DNA from: Mycolicibacterium peregrinum
GTDB lineage: Bacteria > Actinomycetota > Actinomycetes > Mycobacteriales > Mycobacteriaceae
Assembly: GCF_001665625.1 (NCBI RefSeq)
Contig: NZ_LZSY01000080.1
Coordinates: 41,603-105,602 of the forward strand
Length of the DNA: 64,000 nt
Direction of reading: 5' to 3'
The notes beneath the pieces are model-generated. The model saw only the letters and a program-made list of their open reading frames with translations, ran no database searches and was not told the origin of the DNA. Below, piece after piece: positions 1-9,483 of this stretch. The stretch's first letter is position 1. Every line of letters begins with the position of its first letter. The translations under genes were made by a program, and so were the position numbers.

Positions 1-75
1 GGAGATCTGGGGCAGCCAGTGTACGGCGACCACATTGGCAATCGTCTCGTCACTGATGGACGCTGGGCGGGATAG
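1..75 (+). CDS. C-terminal end of an unidentified protein (partial)
   Basis: The first reading frame is open from the window edge for 24 codons and ends at TAG (73-75), finishing in DGRWAG. It is plausibly the tail of a gene that starts outside the window. It is too short to assign a family, and chance openness of 24 codons cannot be excluded. Between this stop and the convergent gene ending at 156 there is only about 80 bases with no visible hairpin. Confidence 0.35.
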   Translation, partial: GDLGQPVYGDHIGNRLVTDGRWAG

Positions 76-155
76 CACGAGCCGAATCCTAAAAGATGTG
101 CCTTCCGCCGTCCCCTATGCCCTCTCAGCGAATCCGGTGGAGGGGGTTTCGTCGA

Positions 156-1172
156 TCAAGCCACGCTGACCGCTTGGCGCGCGGGTTCGCTCCGGTAACG
201 CGACGCCGGACCGTCGATTCGCAGAACCCGCCACAGGATCTTGGCGATCGGATTCATCAGGCCGGTGTCAACGGCGAGCATCCGCACGTCGCCGTAGATC
301 TCACGGAGCATCGCCCTGGATTCAGGTGCCCGCCAGTAGATCTCCTTCTTCACCGAGCGTGGGATGTCGAACTCACGCCAAAAGGAGCGCGGCGGCTTCG
401 CGATGAGCGTGGCCGCCAGACGGAAGCTGAGCGGATAGATGATCGACAGCCCGAATCGGTTGAGCCGCCGCATCTCCGGGATCCGCCGACGCAGGAATTC
501 GTGGGCAAATGAGATGTGCCGGGCTTCCTCGGCGACGTGGATCGCCATCACGCGCTCCATGATGGGGTGTATCGGTTTACCCTCGCGCAGAATGGATTTC
601 TGCATGTGGTCGATCGGCTCCTCGCCGCAGAGGACCATCATGAAGAAGAACACCGGCATCGGACTCGCGAACAGCGGAGGCAGTGAGTGCAACCATCTGA
701 GCCACCGCGCCAAACCTGGAACATCCACGCCCGCGTGATTCACCATCTCCTGGAACATCAGGGTGTGGTTGCACTCTTCGACCGCCTCGTGCAGGCAGTA
801 CCGATATTCGGGGCTGCCGTTGGGAACCCAGAAGGTGTAATTCAGGATTCCTCGGATCAGCATGTTCTCGAATTGCAGGCCGGCTTTGGCGACATTCGCC
901 TGACGCCACATGCCGATCGCGATCTGCTTCTCCAGCGGCTGCGCCTGATACCACGGGCTCATCCCAATTGGGTCGCTGTCCGCCGCAAGTACCCAGCGCG
1001 GGTCGTTCTCGATCACCTTGAACTCCGGCGAATCCCACGGAATGTCCAGGTAGGGGTTGAAGTTCCGGCGCACTGACCCTGCCGAGAGGGTTTCCAGCCT
1101 CGTGCAATAGCCCGCGTCGCCACGGACGTTCATCGCGTCCCGCCAGCGACTGACCGCCTTCGCAAATGCCAT
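156..1172 (-). CDS. AurF-family diiron oxygenase
   Basis: A 338-residue protein resembling p-aminobenzoate N-oxygenase AurF-type diiron enzymes, which use a carboxylate-bridged Fe2 centre to oxidise small substrates such as arylamines. Visible ligands are a Glu in FEN (about residue 102), the EECNH motif (E133, H136), and the helix HVAEEARHISFAHEF, which supplies a further E..H pair and an extra His as in AurF. Length fits the family. The ATG start is followed by MAFAKAV and preceded on its own strand by an AGGAGAAA-type site. Mycobacteria carry several such paralogues of unknown substrate, so function beyond the family is not assigned. It is transcribed away from the patatin operon. Confidence 0.85.
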   Translation of the reverse strand: MAFAKAVSRWRDAMNVRGDAGYCTRLETLSAGSVRRNFNPYLDIPWDSPEFKVIENDPRWVLAADSDPIGMSPWYQAQPLEKQIAIGMWRQANVAKAGLQFENMLIRGILNYTFWVPNGSPEYRYCLHEAVEECNHTLMFQEMVNHAGVDVPGLARWLRWLHSLPPLFASPMPVFFFMMVLCGEEPIDHMQKSILREGKPIHPIMERVMAIHVAEEARHISFAHEFLRRRIPEMRRLNRFGLSIIYPLSFRLAATLIAKPPRSFWREFDIPRSVKKEIYWRAPESRAMLREIYGDVRMLAVDTGLMNPIAKILWRVLRIDGPASRYRSEPARQAVSVA

Positions 1173-1692
1173 GACGTCATTTCTCCTAGACGGTTGATCA
1201 CCGTGGCCGATTTACCGAGACTGCGAGTCCCATTCCGTAGGTACATGGGACACCCTGTCTCATACGCCTGTCAAGTATGGGTTCAAGCCATATCGGGCAG
1301 CCACGCCCCCGCTCGGTCAGAGAAGCAAATCGCCTGTTGTGGCAATGCATCTCGATATCGTTGCCCACGACATCGGAGCGGCCATGCCCCACGCGGGCAG
1401 CGCGTCCTGGCGGCCCTGGCATCTCAAAGGGCACGGAGTTCAAACCCGGTGACCGGGCATGCGGGCTGCTCGATCGGGGCGCCAAGACTGTGGCGGCAGT
1501 TCCTCGACCACAGGATTCCGCCCATCAGACATGTCGATTCGAGTAGTGCATTACTCACGTCGGTGCGCCGACGGCACGCGAAAATCGACATGACGACCGG
1601 CGGCCGGCGGCCGGCGGTCCCGCTGCTCGACGACCCACGCCTCGCGCGCTCGGCGGGCCACCGGGCGCGATGTGCAACAGAGGGGGCGGGTG
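1173..1692. other. Intergenic region between divergent AurF-like gene and patatin operon
   Basis: About 520 bases without a convincing gene; the ORFs here are short and mutually overlapping with no coding signature. Just upstream of the AurF-like gene are a TTGACA -35-like hexamer on the minus strand (1268-1273), a CATAC...GTATG inverted repeat (1261-1279) and a tandem GACAGG repeat on the minus strand. These are plausible promoter/operator elements for the AurF-like gene. The segment 1300-1690 shows nothing I can assign, apart from the ribosome-binding site of the patatin gene at 1679-1686. Confidence 0.5.
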
Positions 1693-3123
1693 ATGGCAAA
1701 CGACGGACCCGGAATCGGGGTGGCACTGTCCGGAGGTGGGCACCGCGCCGCGTTGTTCAACCTCGGCGCGCTGCTGTATCTGATCGACGCCCGCAAGGGC
1801 CCTCAGCTGCGATCCGTGTCGTCCGTCTCGGGAGGATCGCTGACCAACGCGTACCTCGGGCATGCCGTCGACTTGTCGAGTGTGGACCCCGAGACTGTGT
1901 GGGCGCACGCCCGCGCGCTCGCGACCCAGGTCGCCCGCCGCGGGACGCTATGGGCCGCTCCCGTCACCTACCTTTACCTGGGCAGCATCGGGGCGTTGCT
2001 GGCACTCGCGGCCACCGTCAGTTTCGTCGGTGCCGGCTGGTGGGTCGCCGCGGTGTGGGTGATCGTGATCGCACTGTGTGGATGGCTGGCCCAGCAGCGC
2101 AGCGTAGTGGTTGCCCGCGCCCTCGACACCACGCTCTTCCACCGCAGACCGCTGACATCGATGAACTCCGTTGTGTCACACGTCCTGTGCGCCACCGATC
2201 TCCAGATGGGCCAGGCCGTCTTCTTTTCGAGCAACTTCGTCAACTCGTGGCGCACCGGATGGGGCACACCGGGTGACCTGAGGATCGCGCGAGCGGTGCA
2301 GGCCTCAGCCGCATTACCCGGGGCCTTCAGTGTGGTGTCGCTGCCGCTGAGCCGCTTCGGTCTGCCTCAGCAGGGCGTCCCCGATCGGCAAGCGCCCCAA
2401 TGCTTCAAGCTTCTCGATGGGGGCGTCTACGACAACATGGGTTCAGAGTGGTTGTTGGAACTCGATGATCGACTCAAAGGTTCTCCCCCGCCCGGCCTGC
2501 AACCGGTCGGCGAAGTCATCGTGGTCAATGCCTCCGCGGGCGACGACGTGGTTTCGCGTCCATCGGTCACACTTCCGCTCATCGGCGAGGTCCGAAGCCT
2601 GCTGGCGGTCAAGGACGTGATGTACCGCCAGACGACCGCGGTGCGGCGGCGACTGCTCAACACGCGTTACCGCATCTCCCGCGACGACGACCTCGGCAAC
2701 ATCGGCCCCAACGCGGGCGTGTTGCAGGAGGCATTGCGTGGCACGACGATTCAGATTAATCGCAGCCCATTCGCGATAGCCGATGCCTACAAGTCGGGGT
2801 CCGATGCGATTGCCGCTCGCGCACGGGCGGCAATCGTGACACTGGGGGAAGAGAACAGGGCATTCTGGGCAGGCGAGGCCGATCGCAATCGCCGCGTCAA
2901 GACGACGTTGTCCCGGGTCTCCCAGGCACGCGCCGAGTCGCTGATCCGGCACGGCTACGTCCTGAGCATGGTCAACTGCCACGTTCTGCTCGACTATCCG
3001 CTCGTCGGAATTCCGACCGACGAGAAGACTCGTCAGTTGGTCACGCCAGACCCGTTGCGGCGCCGTCGTATCGACAGCCCCGAATCATCGCCGCATCTCC
3101 AGCCAACGGTTCCACCGCAGTAG
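1693..3123 (+). CDS. Patatin-like phospholipase with internal transmembrane segment
   Basis: A 476-residue patatin/cPLA2-fold lipid acyl hydrolase. The oxyanion-hole loop SGGGHR is at residues 13-18, the nucleophile elbow SVSGG has Ser46, and the catalytic Asp lies in DGGVYDN near residue 240, completing a Ser-Asp dyad. Between them, about residues 97-138, is a strongly hydrophobic stretch that could form two membrane helices, so the enzyme is probably membrane-anchored and acts on phospholipid. An ATG preceded by AGAGGGGG (1679-1686) was chosen over upstream in-frame GTG codons. It is first in a same-strand set with the metallopeptidase (29-base gap) and the MBL hydrolase. The family is certain; the substrate and the role of the trio are not. 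Confidence 0.88.
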   Translation: MANDGPGIGVALSGGGHRAALFNLGALLYLIDARKGPQLRSVSSVSGGSLTNAYLGHAVDLSSVDPETVWAHARALATQVARRGTLWAAPVTYLYLGSIGALLALAATVSFVGAGWWVAAVWVIVIALCGWLAQQRSVVVARALDTTLFHRRPLTSMNSVVSHVLCATDLQMGQAVFFSSNFVNSWRTGWGTPGDLRIARAVQASAALPGAFSVVSLPLSRFGLPQQGVPDRQAPQCFKLLDGGVYDNMGSEWLLELDDRLKGSPPPGLQPVGEVIVVNASAGDDVVSRPSVTLPLIGEVRSLLAVKDVMYRQTTAVRRRLLNTRYRISRDDDLGNIGPNAGVLQEALRGTTIQINRSPFAIADAYKSGSDAIAARARAAIVTLGEENRAFWAGEADRNRRVKTTLSRVSQARAESLIRHGYVLSMVNCHVLLDYPLVGIPTDEKTRQLVTPDPLRRRRIDSPESSPHLQPTVPPQ

Positions 3124-3152
3124 CCCCTTCGGCAGCCGGCAAGGAGACCTCG

Positions 3153-5006
3153 ATGCGCAAATCCCCGGAACGCAGAGCCCTGCGAATATTCGCGTTCGAT
3201 CCGATGATCTCGCGAGCAGGAGATCATCGTGTCACCGTGGAAGTGCCATATCGCAAGCTCGAACGGACGGAGCGTTCCTTCTGGGACGACCGGCTTGAAG
3301 TGGTCGACTACGACGCGGCCGCCGACGTGTACTACAAGGCGGTCCAACTCGACGACGCCGCGATCGCGATGCAGCAGGGCATTGAGCCGTCGGATTCCGA
3401 TCCGCAGTTCCACCAGCAGATGGTGTACGCGGTCGCCTCGCGTGTGCTCGAGAACTTCGACCGCGCGCTCGGCCGACGCCTGCGGTTCTGGGGCGGCGCG
3501 CGGCTGCGCCTCATGCCGCACGCCTTTCAAGGCAGCAACGCGTACTTCGACGACGACCTGAACGCCGTGCTCTTCGGGTACTTCTCCGCTGATGTGGACG
3601 ATCCCGGCGCGAACCTCCCCGGCCAGCTGATCTTCACCTGCCTGTCGCACGACATCGTGGCTCACGAGGTCGCGCACGCGGCGCTGAGCCGCCTGCATCG
3701 CCGGTATAGCGAGCCCACGAACGCGCAGGTGCCCGCCCTGCACGAGGCGTTCGCCGACATCGTCGCGCTGTTCCAGCGCCTGACGTTCCCGGAAGTCGTG
3801 GCCGCCGCGATCCGCGAGACGCGCAACAACCTCCTGGATCCGAAGGGACGGCTGCTGGACATCGGCGCGCAATTCGGCTCTGCCGCGGGTAAAGGCCATG
3901 CGCTGCGCAGCATCGCGGCCACGCGCGATCCCTCGAAAGTCGCCTCGACCACCGAGCCGCACGCACTCGGCTGGATCCTGGTATCCGCGGTGTACGACGG
4001 GTTCGTCGACACCTACGAACGGCGCACCCGCGACCTCATTCGCATCGCGACCGGAGGCAGCGGCAAGCTGCCGGACGGGGAGCTGCATCCAGACCTGGTG
4101 AACCGCCTCGCCGGAGAGTGCGTCCGCACGGCGCAGACGGTCCTGTCGATGTGCATCCGCGCCACTGACTACCTGCCGCCTGTCGACCCGACGTTCAGCG
4201 ATTACCTGCGGGCGATGATCACGGCCGACTTCGAACTGAACCGATCGGACGAGACCGGCGTGCGCGCCTCGATGATCGAGGCGTTCCGTCAACGCGGAAT
4301 CCGGCCCCAGGCAGTCGGTTCGCTGGCTGTCGAATCGCTGCTGCTCGAGGCGCAGCCCGATACCGCGCCGAAGGACATCGACCTCGCGAGGATCGTCGCG
4401 GACTTGGTCGAGGTTGGTGCGCGTGAGCTCGGCCGGACGACGGGCCCGGCGAAGTCGAGCACCTACACGAAGAGGCCGCGCGCACGCGAGGTGACGAGCC
4501 GTTCCGACTGGGACGCGCAGCAGTACCAGTCTCTTTCGGAGCCGCCGAGAGAAGATGCGCAGATCCCCGAAACCGAGGAACCGGACGACGATTGGCGAAG
4601 CCTGGGCGGCAGGCTTGGATCTTGGGTGAAGTTGAACCGCCCGAATCTCGGTCTCGAAATCGACATTCCCGCGGCAGTCGTCGGATTCCATCCGGTGCAC
4701 CGGATCGCGGCCACTGGCGAGCTCCTGGTCGAGATGGTCGCGCAGATCGTCCAGACCATGAGTGTCGAAGACGACCTCGGTGGCCTGCGCTACCGCGCAG
4801 GGCTGACACTCGTTGCCAACATCGACGGTCAGATCCGCTACTACATTCGCAAGCCGTTCCGTGACGACCGGAAGCAAGCCCTGCGCGACCGGGTCACCGC
4901 GTTCGACGACGCATACGGGATGGGCTGGAAGCCACGCAATCCCGAACCCAACAGAATCGTCGCGGCGTACTCGGCGCGGGCCATGGATGCACGGAGGTGG
5001 CGATGA
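3153..5006 (+). CDS. HExxH zinc metallopeptidase (gluzincin-like)
   Basis: A 617-residue protein with HEVAH at residues 171-175 and HEAFADIVALF at 197-207. The spacing and the EAFAD motif match gluzincin/thermolysin-like enzymes, where the two His and the downstream Glu (E198) bind zinc and E172 is the general base. No signal peptide or membrane helix is seen, so it is probably cytoplasmic. The C-terminal third (about 430-617) has a charged, Pro-rich linker followed by a separate domain that I do not recognise. A clear AAGGAGA site precedes the ATG. The gene overlaps the next start by ATGA, implying translational coupling. Substrate unknown. Confidence 0.82.
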   Translation: MRKSPERRALRIFAFDPMISRAGDHRVTVEVPYRKLERTERSFWDDRLEVVDYDAAADVYYKAVQLDDAAIAMQQGIEPSDSDPQFHQQMVYAVASRVLENFDRALGRRLRFWGGARLRLMPHAFQGSNAYFDDDLNAVLFGYFSADVDDPGANLPGQLIFTCLSHDIVAHEVAHAALSRLHRRYSEPTNAQVPALHEAFADIVALFQRLTFPEVVAAAIRETRNNLLDPKGRLLDIGAQFGSAAGKGHALRSIAATRDPSKVASTTEPHALGWILVSAVYDGFVDTYERRTRDLIRIATGGSGKLPDGELHPDLVNRLAGECVRTAQTVLSMCIRATDYLPPVDPTFSDYLRAMITADFELNRSDETGVRASMIEAFRQRGIRPQAVGSLAVESLLLEAQPDTAPKDIDLARIVADLVEVGARELGRTTGPAKSSTYTKRPRAREVTSRSDWDAQQYQSLSEPPREDAQIPETEEPDDDWRSLGGRLGSWVKLNRPNLGLEIDIPAAVVGFHPVHRIAATGELLVEMVAQIVQTMSVEDDLGGLRYRAGLTLVANIDGQIRYYIRKPFRDDRKQALRDRVTAFDDAYGMGWKPRNPEPNRIVAAYSARAMDARRWR

Positions 5007-6271
5007 GCTCGAAAATGACGATCCGCATGTACAACGTCGGCTTCGGCGACTCGTTCCTGCTGCTACTGCCCGGCAAGAAGACGATCCTCGTGGACGCCGG
5101 CTTCCACAGTCAGGGCAAGGGCGCGTTTACCGCCAACGACCTCGCCAGGCAGATTGTGGCGGACGTCAAGGCGCACAGCGGCAGAGCCCGCATCGATGTC
5201 GTTATCGCTACGCACCGGCACCAGGACCATGTGTTCGCTTTCAACTCGGCCGAATGGGAGAACGTCGAGATCGGCGAAGTATGGATGCCCTGGGTCGAGG
5301 ACCGCGACAACCCGGACGCCAAGAAGCTCTGGAAGAAGCAGCAAGGGTTTGCGATGGCGCTGGCCCAAGCAGCCCCGGGCTTTGACCTCCATCCGGACGA
5401 CCGTGCGGAGCTGGACTTCCTGCTGTGGAACGCCGGGATCGACATCACCGGCCTCGTGCCCGATGCCGAGCTGGCGGCATGGAGCAACCAGGGAGCGCTG
5501 GACGTGCTTCACGACGGGTTCAAGCACCGCGAGCGATCCGATCCCCGATTTTTGCCCGAAGGCAACGACTTTCCCGAGACCTTCGAAAGCAACGTGATCA
5601 CCGGGATGAAGGTGCACGTCCTCGGTCCGCCGCGTGATCCCGACGAGATCGAAGAGCTTGATCCCGCGAGCGATGACGAGACCTACAAGGCGCTCATGTT
5701 GCAGGCCGCCGGCGTCCGCCACCAGGAGGTGACGGCCCCATTCTCGGCGCAGTGGCGCGTGCCCGACACCGATCCGGGGCCGAAGCTCGCCGACGACGAC
5801 CTCAAGCGGCTGAAGGGGCTCGCGCACTCGGCCGACGCGCTGCTGGCCGCGAAAGCCGTTGACGACATGATCAATTCGACAAGCCTGGTGCTCGTGCTGG
5901 ACATCGGCAGCGCACGCCTGCTGCTGCCGGGCGACGCCGAATGGGGAACCTGGAAGCGCATCCTCGCGAACAACAAAGCGCGCTCGCTGCTGCGTGGCGC
6001 ATCCTTCTTCAAGGTCGGCCACCACGGCAGCCACAACGCCACGTCCAAGACTCTCGTCGAGAAGGTGTTGCCGCGAGAGATCCCCGCGATGGTCTCCACA
6101 CAGGCCGGCCTCGGAAGATACCGCAACAACATCCCGCTGGACGAGCTGCTCACGGCTCTCCGAGACCACGAGATCAGCTGTGCACGTAGCGACAAGGGCA
6201 ACGAGGTGCTGCCGGACGGCTTCGTCGCCGAAGCCAATGCGAAATGGATCGACCTGGAGATCGCCTGCTGA
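5003..6271 (+). CDS. ComEC-like metallo-beta-lactamase-fold hydrolase
   Basis: A 422-residue MBL-fold protein. The metal-binding HRHQDH (residues 71-76) follows a first strand typical of ComEC/Rec2-type MBL domains (YNVGFGDSFLL, then ILVDAG). The later LLPGDAEW and VGHHGSHNA motifs also match that branch, whose members act on nucleic acids or phosphodiesters. It has no membrane helices, unlike full ComEC, so it is a free-standing hydrolase. The ATG at 5003 overlaps the stop of the metallopeptidase gene and follows GGAGG; an in-frame GTG lies six bases upstream. An insertion of about 150 residues separates the HxHxDH part from the C-terminal motifs. Its partnership with a patatin and a protease suggests one shared process. 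Confidence 0.83.
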   Translation: MSSKMTIRMYNVGFGDSFLLLLPGKKTILVDAGFHSQGKGAFTANDLARQIVADVKAHSGRARIDVVIATHRHQDHVFAFNSAEWENVEIGEVWMPWVEDRDNPDAKKLWKKQQGFAMALAQAAPGFDLHPDDRAELDFLLWNAGIDITGLVPDAELAAWSNQGALDVLHDGFKHRERSDPRFLPEGNDFPETFESNVITGMKVHVLGPPRDPDEIEELDPASDDETYKALMLQAAGVRHQEVTAPFSAQWRVPDTDPGPKLADDDLKRLKGLAHSADALLAAKAVDDMINSTSLVLVLDIGSARLLLPGDAEWGTWKRILANNKARSLLRGASFFKVGHHGSHNATSKTLVEKVLPREIPAMVSTQAGLGRYRNNIPLDELLTALRDHEISCARSDKGNEVLPDGFVAEANAKWIDLEIAC

Positions 6272-6335
6272 GCCGCTCCGTGACCCTGACAGCGGCGCTG
6301 CGATGAGTCTCGCTTCCCGGCAGGGTCTTACCAAC

Positions 6336-6719
6336 ATGACGATGACGACGAGAGTGTTGAGTGTGTCGGTTCCGGTGTCCGACCAGGACGCCGCGCTGAA
6401 GTTCTACACCGAGGTGCTGGGATGCGAACTCCGGACCGACATGGAGGTCTGGCCGGGTGCGCGCATGATCGAGGTCGTGCCGCCGGGCTCGGATGTCGCG
6501 CTGGTGCTCCTGCCGCACGACAGCCAGATCCCGATCGCGATCCGCCTGGGCACCGCTGATGCTCAAGAAGCCCACGACACGGTCCGTGATGCCGGGGTGA
6601 CGCTGCACAACGACGAGCTGATCCGGATGGCGGGAGTACCGGCGATGTTTTCCTTTACCGATCCCGACGGCAATGGTTTGGTCTACCTCGAGGACTCCGA
6701 ACCGACCGATCCCCGCTGA
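6336..6719 (+). CDS. Glyoxalase/VOC-fold protein
   Basis: A 127-residue single vicinal-oxygen-chelate protein. It has the beta-alpha-beta-beta-beta pattern twice: LSVSVPVSDQDAALKFYTEV at the start of module one and the terminal FTDPDGNGLVYLE typical of module two. Members include glyoxalase I, dioxygenases and resistance proteins; the substrate here is not evident. The start is taken at ATG 6336 after CAGGG, although an in-frame ATG at 6303 would add eleven residues. It lies 64 bases after the MBL gene and may be its own transcription unit. Confidence 0.82.
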   Translation: MTMTTRVLSVSVPVSDQDAALKFYTEVLGCELRTDMEVWPGARMIEVVPPGSDVALVLLPHDSQIPIAIRLGTADAQEAHDTVRDAGVTLHNDELIRMAGVPAMFSFTDPDGNGLVYLEDSEPTDPR

Positions 6720-6835
6720 CCGACCGAACGCTCCCCGGACAACACCGAGGACAGCAACGACGGAGCTTCCGAGCGCGGCAGGCGGATCAAGCCAACAGGC
6801 GCCCCTGCGGCGATGACGATGCAAGGATGGCCTGC

Positions 6836-7582
6836 ATGACTGTGGTTCTCGTGCACGGCAATCCGGAGACGGACGCGATCTGGGGTCCACTCGTCGATGC
6901 GCTCGGTCGCGATGACGTGGTGCGGCTGTCGCCGCCGGGATTTGGTGCACCACTCCCCGACGGCTTTGCTGCGACCTTCCTTGCCTACCGCGACTGGCTC
7001 GAAGGTGAGCTGGAGAACATCGACGAACCAGTCGACGTAGTCGGGCATGACTGGGGTGGCGGCCATGTGATGAGCGTCGTCATGCACCGACCCGAACTGG
7101 TGCGCAGCTGGGCCACCGATGTGATCGGTGTCCTCGACCCCGACTACGTGTGGCACGACATGGCCCAGGTCTGGCAGACACCCGGAGAAGGCGAAGAACT
7201 CGTCGACACCATGCTCGGCGGAACCATCGAGGATCGCGCCGCCCAGATGTCCGGGTTGGGCATCCCGATCGACATCGCAGCCTCGATTGCCGCCGAACAA
7301 GGACCAGAGATGGGACGGGCGATCCTCGCGCTGTACCGCTCGGCCCGCCAACCTGCGATGGCGGAGGCCGGGCGAGCACTGGAGAATGCTCGGGCCCGGC
7401 CCGGCCTTTCCCTGCTCGCCACCGACGATCCCTACATCGGCTCCGACGAAATTCGACAGCGAGCGGCGACGCGGGCCGGTGCACACACGGAGGTACTCGA
7501 CGGACTGGGACATTGGTGGATGGTGCAGGACCCGGCTGGTGGCGCGGCGGCCCTCACCCGCTTCTGGGACGGCCTCGGCTGA
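6836..7582 (+). CDS. Alpha/beta hydrolase with Asp nucleophile (epoxide hydrolase/dehalogenase type)
   Basis: A 248-residue alpha/beta hydrolase. HGNPETDAIW gives the oxyanion HGNP motif common in haloalkane dehalogenases and epoxide hydrolases. The nucleophile elbow is GHDWGG, with Asp rather than Ser, and the terminal GLGHWW supplies the catalytic His. An Asp nucleophile implies an alkyl-enzyme ester mechanism. It is slightly shorter than classical dehalogenases (about 290-300 residues), so the cap domain is reduced. The second ATG (6836) is chosen because AAGG lies about ten bases upstream and the protein then begins directly with the first strand. Confidence 0.83.
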   Translation: MTVVLVHGNPETDAIWGPLVDALGRDDVVRLSPPGFGAPLPDGFAATFLAYRDWLEGELENIDEPVDVVGHDWGGGHVMSVVMHRPELVRSWATDVIGVLDPDYVWHDMAQVWQTPGEGEELVDTMLGGTIEDRAAQMSGLGIPIDIAASIAAEQGPEMGRAILALYRSARQPAMAEAGRALENARARPGLSLLATDDPYIGSDEIRQRAATRAGAHTEVLDGLGHWWMVQDPAGGAAALTRFWDGLG

Positions 7583-7656
7583 AGCTGTTCGGGACGTCGC
7601 GATCCCTGACGAACATCTGTTCGCGCTCGAGTTGCTGTCCTTTGTAGGCTGCGAAC

Positions 7657-9483
7657 ATGCCGTTAAATGCCGGTGACGTCTTTGCCGGGTACACCATTCA
7701 GCGGCTCCTGGGCGCCGGTGGCATGGGCGAGGTCTACCTGGCCCAACATCCTCGCCTTCCCCGTCTGGATGCACTCAAGATCCTCTCGGTGAGCACCACG
7801 CGCGATGAGGAGTTCCGCGCCCGGTTCAACCGCGAGGCGGAGCTGGCCGCATCGTTGTGGCATCCGCACATCGTCGGCGTGCACGACCGGGGCGAGTTCG
7901 ACGGCCGGCTGTGGATCTCGATGGACTACGTCGAGGGCACCGACGCCAAGCACTTGATCGAGCAGAACCCATCTGGGATGCCCTTGCGGGATGTGGTGGA
8001 GATCGTCACGGCAGTCGCCGAAGCGCTCGACGTCGCGCATGAACGCAACCTGCTGCACCGCGACGTCAAACCGGCGAACATCCTGGTCACCGTCCCGTCG
8101 GGAAGTGCCCGGCGACGCATATTGCTCACCGATTTCGGTATCGCCCGAGAAGCCGACGACGCGAATGGCCTCACGGAGACCGACGTGGCCATCGGTACCG
8201 TCGCGTATGTAGCTCCCGAGCAGCTCACCGGGAAGGCGCTCGATGGCAGAGCAGACCAGTACGCCCTGGCGGCGACCGCCTTCCATCTGTTGACCGGCTC
8301 GCCTGTCTTCGAAGACACCAATCGCATCGTCCAGGCCGGAAACCACCTCTATGCGCCACCGCCCCGGCTGTCCGAGCGCCGCCGCGACCTCGCCCATCTG
8401 GATGCCGTGATGGCCAAGGCGCTGGCCAAGCAACCCGACAAGCGCTACGCGCGGTGCCTGGACTTCGCGAGGGCGCTGGGCGGGAGCACGGATGTGTCGA
8501 CGACACCTCAACCGGTGGCGCCTGGTACTGGTGTCCAGACCGCCCCGCTGGAGATATCCGACGTCCCCGAGCGGAGCAGCTCACCGGAAACCAAGCGGTT
8601 GGCCATGCTGACGATCCTGGGCACCGCCCGCGACGTTCAGAAGACACCATCCGGGCCTGACGGCGAGGAAGAGGTCTGGACGTTCCGCGTGGAGCGATAC
8701 GAGTCGACCGGTGAGGCGCACACCGTCGTGCCGGTCGAGCTCCGTGGCAACTCCATCACGGGCGATCTCTCCGACGGCGATGTGGTGGAGGTCAGCGGCC
8801 CCTGGGACGACCGAACGCTGTTCGCCGACTCGGTGGTCAATCATTCGGCCGGCACCCGCGGACGCCGCCGGCGCGACTCGTTCGAAGTGAGGTCAGGTAA
8901 ACGCCGCCGTGCACTGACGTCGCGTCCGGTGCGCATCGCGCTGGTTCTGGCCGTGATCGCAGCGATAATTGCGACGTCGGTCGTTCTCATCCGCGGTTTG
9001 GGCTCGTCGGAGCACGGCACCACGCCCGGGGCGATCGTGAAGCCCCAGAGTGCGACGGTCTTCTCCCCCGGCGGCTCACCAGACCATCCGGATCAGGCGA
9101 GTCTGGCCGTCGACGGCAACCCGGATACGTCGTGGTCTACCGACATCTACCAGGATGCCGCGCCGTTCCCGGCCTTCAAACAGGGCGTCGGCCTGCTACT
9201 GCAGCTCCCCTCACCGACCGCGTTGAGCGAGGTGACGATCGACGTGCCCAGCACCGGAACCGAAGTCCAGATTCGTGCGGCCGACAGTGCCCACCCGAAC
9301 AGCCTGTCCGACACCACCGAGCTGACGCCGAACGTGGCGTTACAGCCGGGCGACAACACCATCACCGTCGACAATCAGACCGAAACGTCCAATGTGCTGG
9401 TGTGGATTTCGAAGTTGGGCACCCTCGATGGGCAGAGCCGCACGAACATCTCAGAGATCACGCTGCGGGGTTCAGCCGGTTGA
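7657..9483 (+). CDS. Transmembrane Ser/Thr protein kinase with discoidin-like extracytoplasmic domain
   Basis: A 608-residue Pkn-type eukaryotic-like kinase. The kinase domain covers residues 10-275 with glycine loop GAGGMGEVY, Lys41, HRDVKPAN (134-141), DFG (159-161) and APE (186-188). A second cytoplasmic domain (about 325-405) has a beta-rich, OB-like pattern ([13 protein letters not shown] onward). One membrane helix at about 426-447 is followed by an outer domain with the [12 protein letters not shown] signature of F5/8 type C (discoidin-like) carbohydrate-binding folds. A similar outer domain is described in mycobacterial MviN. It is not any of the standard Pkn letters I can name. It is a single gene with no accompanying phosphatase. 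Confidence 0.87.
   Translation: MPLNAGDVFAGYTIQRLLGAGGMGEVYLAQHPRLPRLDALKILSVSTTRDEEFRARFNREAELAASLWHPHIVGVHDRGEFDGRLWISMDYVEGTDAKHLIEQNPSGMPLRDVVEIVTAVAEALDVAHERNLLHRDVKPANILVTVPSGSARRRILLTDFGIAREADDANGLTETDVAIGTVAYVAPEQLTGKALDGRADQYALAATAFHLLTGSPVFEDTNRIVQAGNHLYAPPPRLSERRRDLAHLDAVMAKALAKQPDKRYARCLDFARALGGSTDVSTTPQPVAPGTGVQTAPLEISDVPERSSSPETKRLAMLTILGTARDVQKTPSGPDGEEEVWTFRVERYESTGEAHTVVPVELRGNSITGDLSDGDVVEVSGPWDDRTLFADSVVNHSAGTRGRRRRDSFEVRSGKRRRALTSRPVRIALVLAVIAAIIATSVVLIRGLGSSEHGTTPGAIVKPQSATVFSPGGSPDHPDQASLAVDGNPDTSWSTDIYQDAAPFPAFKQGVGLLLQLPSPTALSEVTIDVPSTGTEVQIRAADSAHPNSLSDTTELTPNVALQPGDNTITVDNQTETSNVLVWISKLGTLDGQSRTNISEITLRGSAG

Noticed and set aside
1424..1470. A T-arm-like stretch (GTTTGAAC on the minus strand) in the 520-base gap
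   Set aside because: No acceptor, D or anticodon stem could be matched around it, so not a tRNA.
3033..4877. A 614-codon open frame on the minus strand, fully antisense to the metallopeptidase gene
   Set aside because: High GC at third codon positions leaves long antisense frames in such genomes. The frame has no family motif, no ribosome-binding site, and the opposite strand has HEVAH and full operon context.
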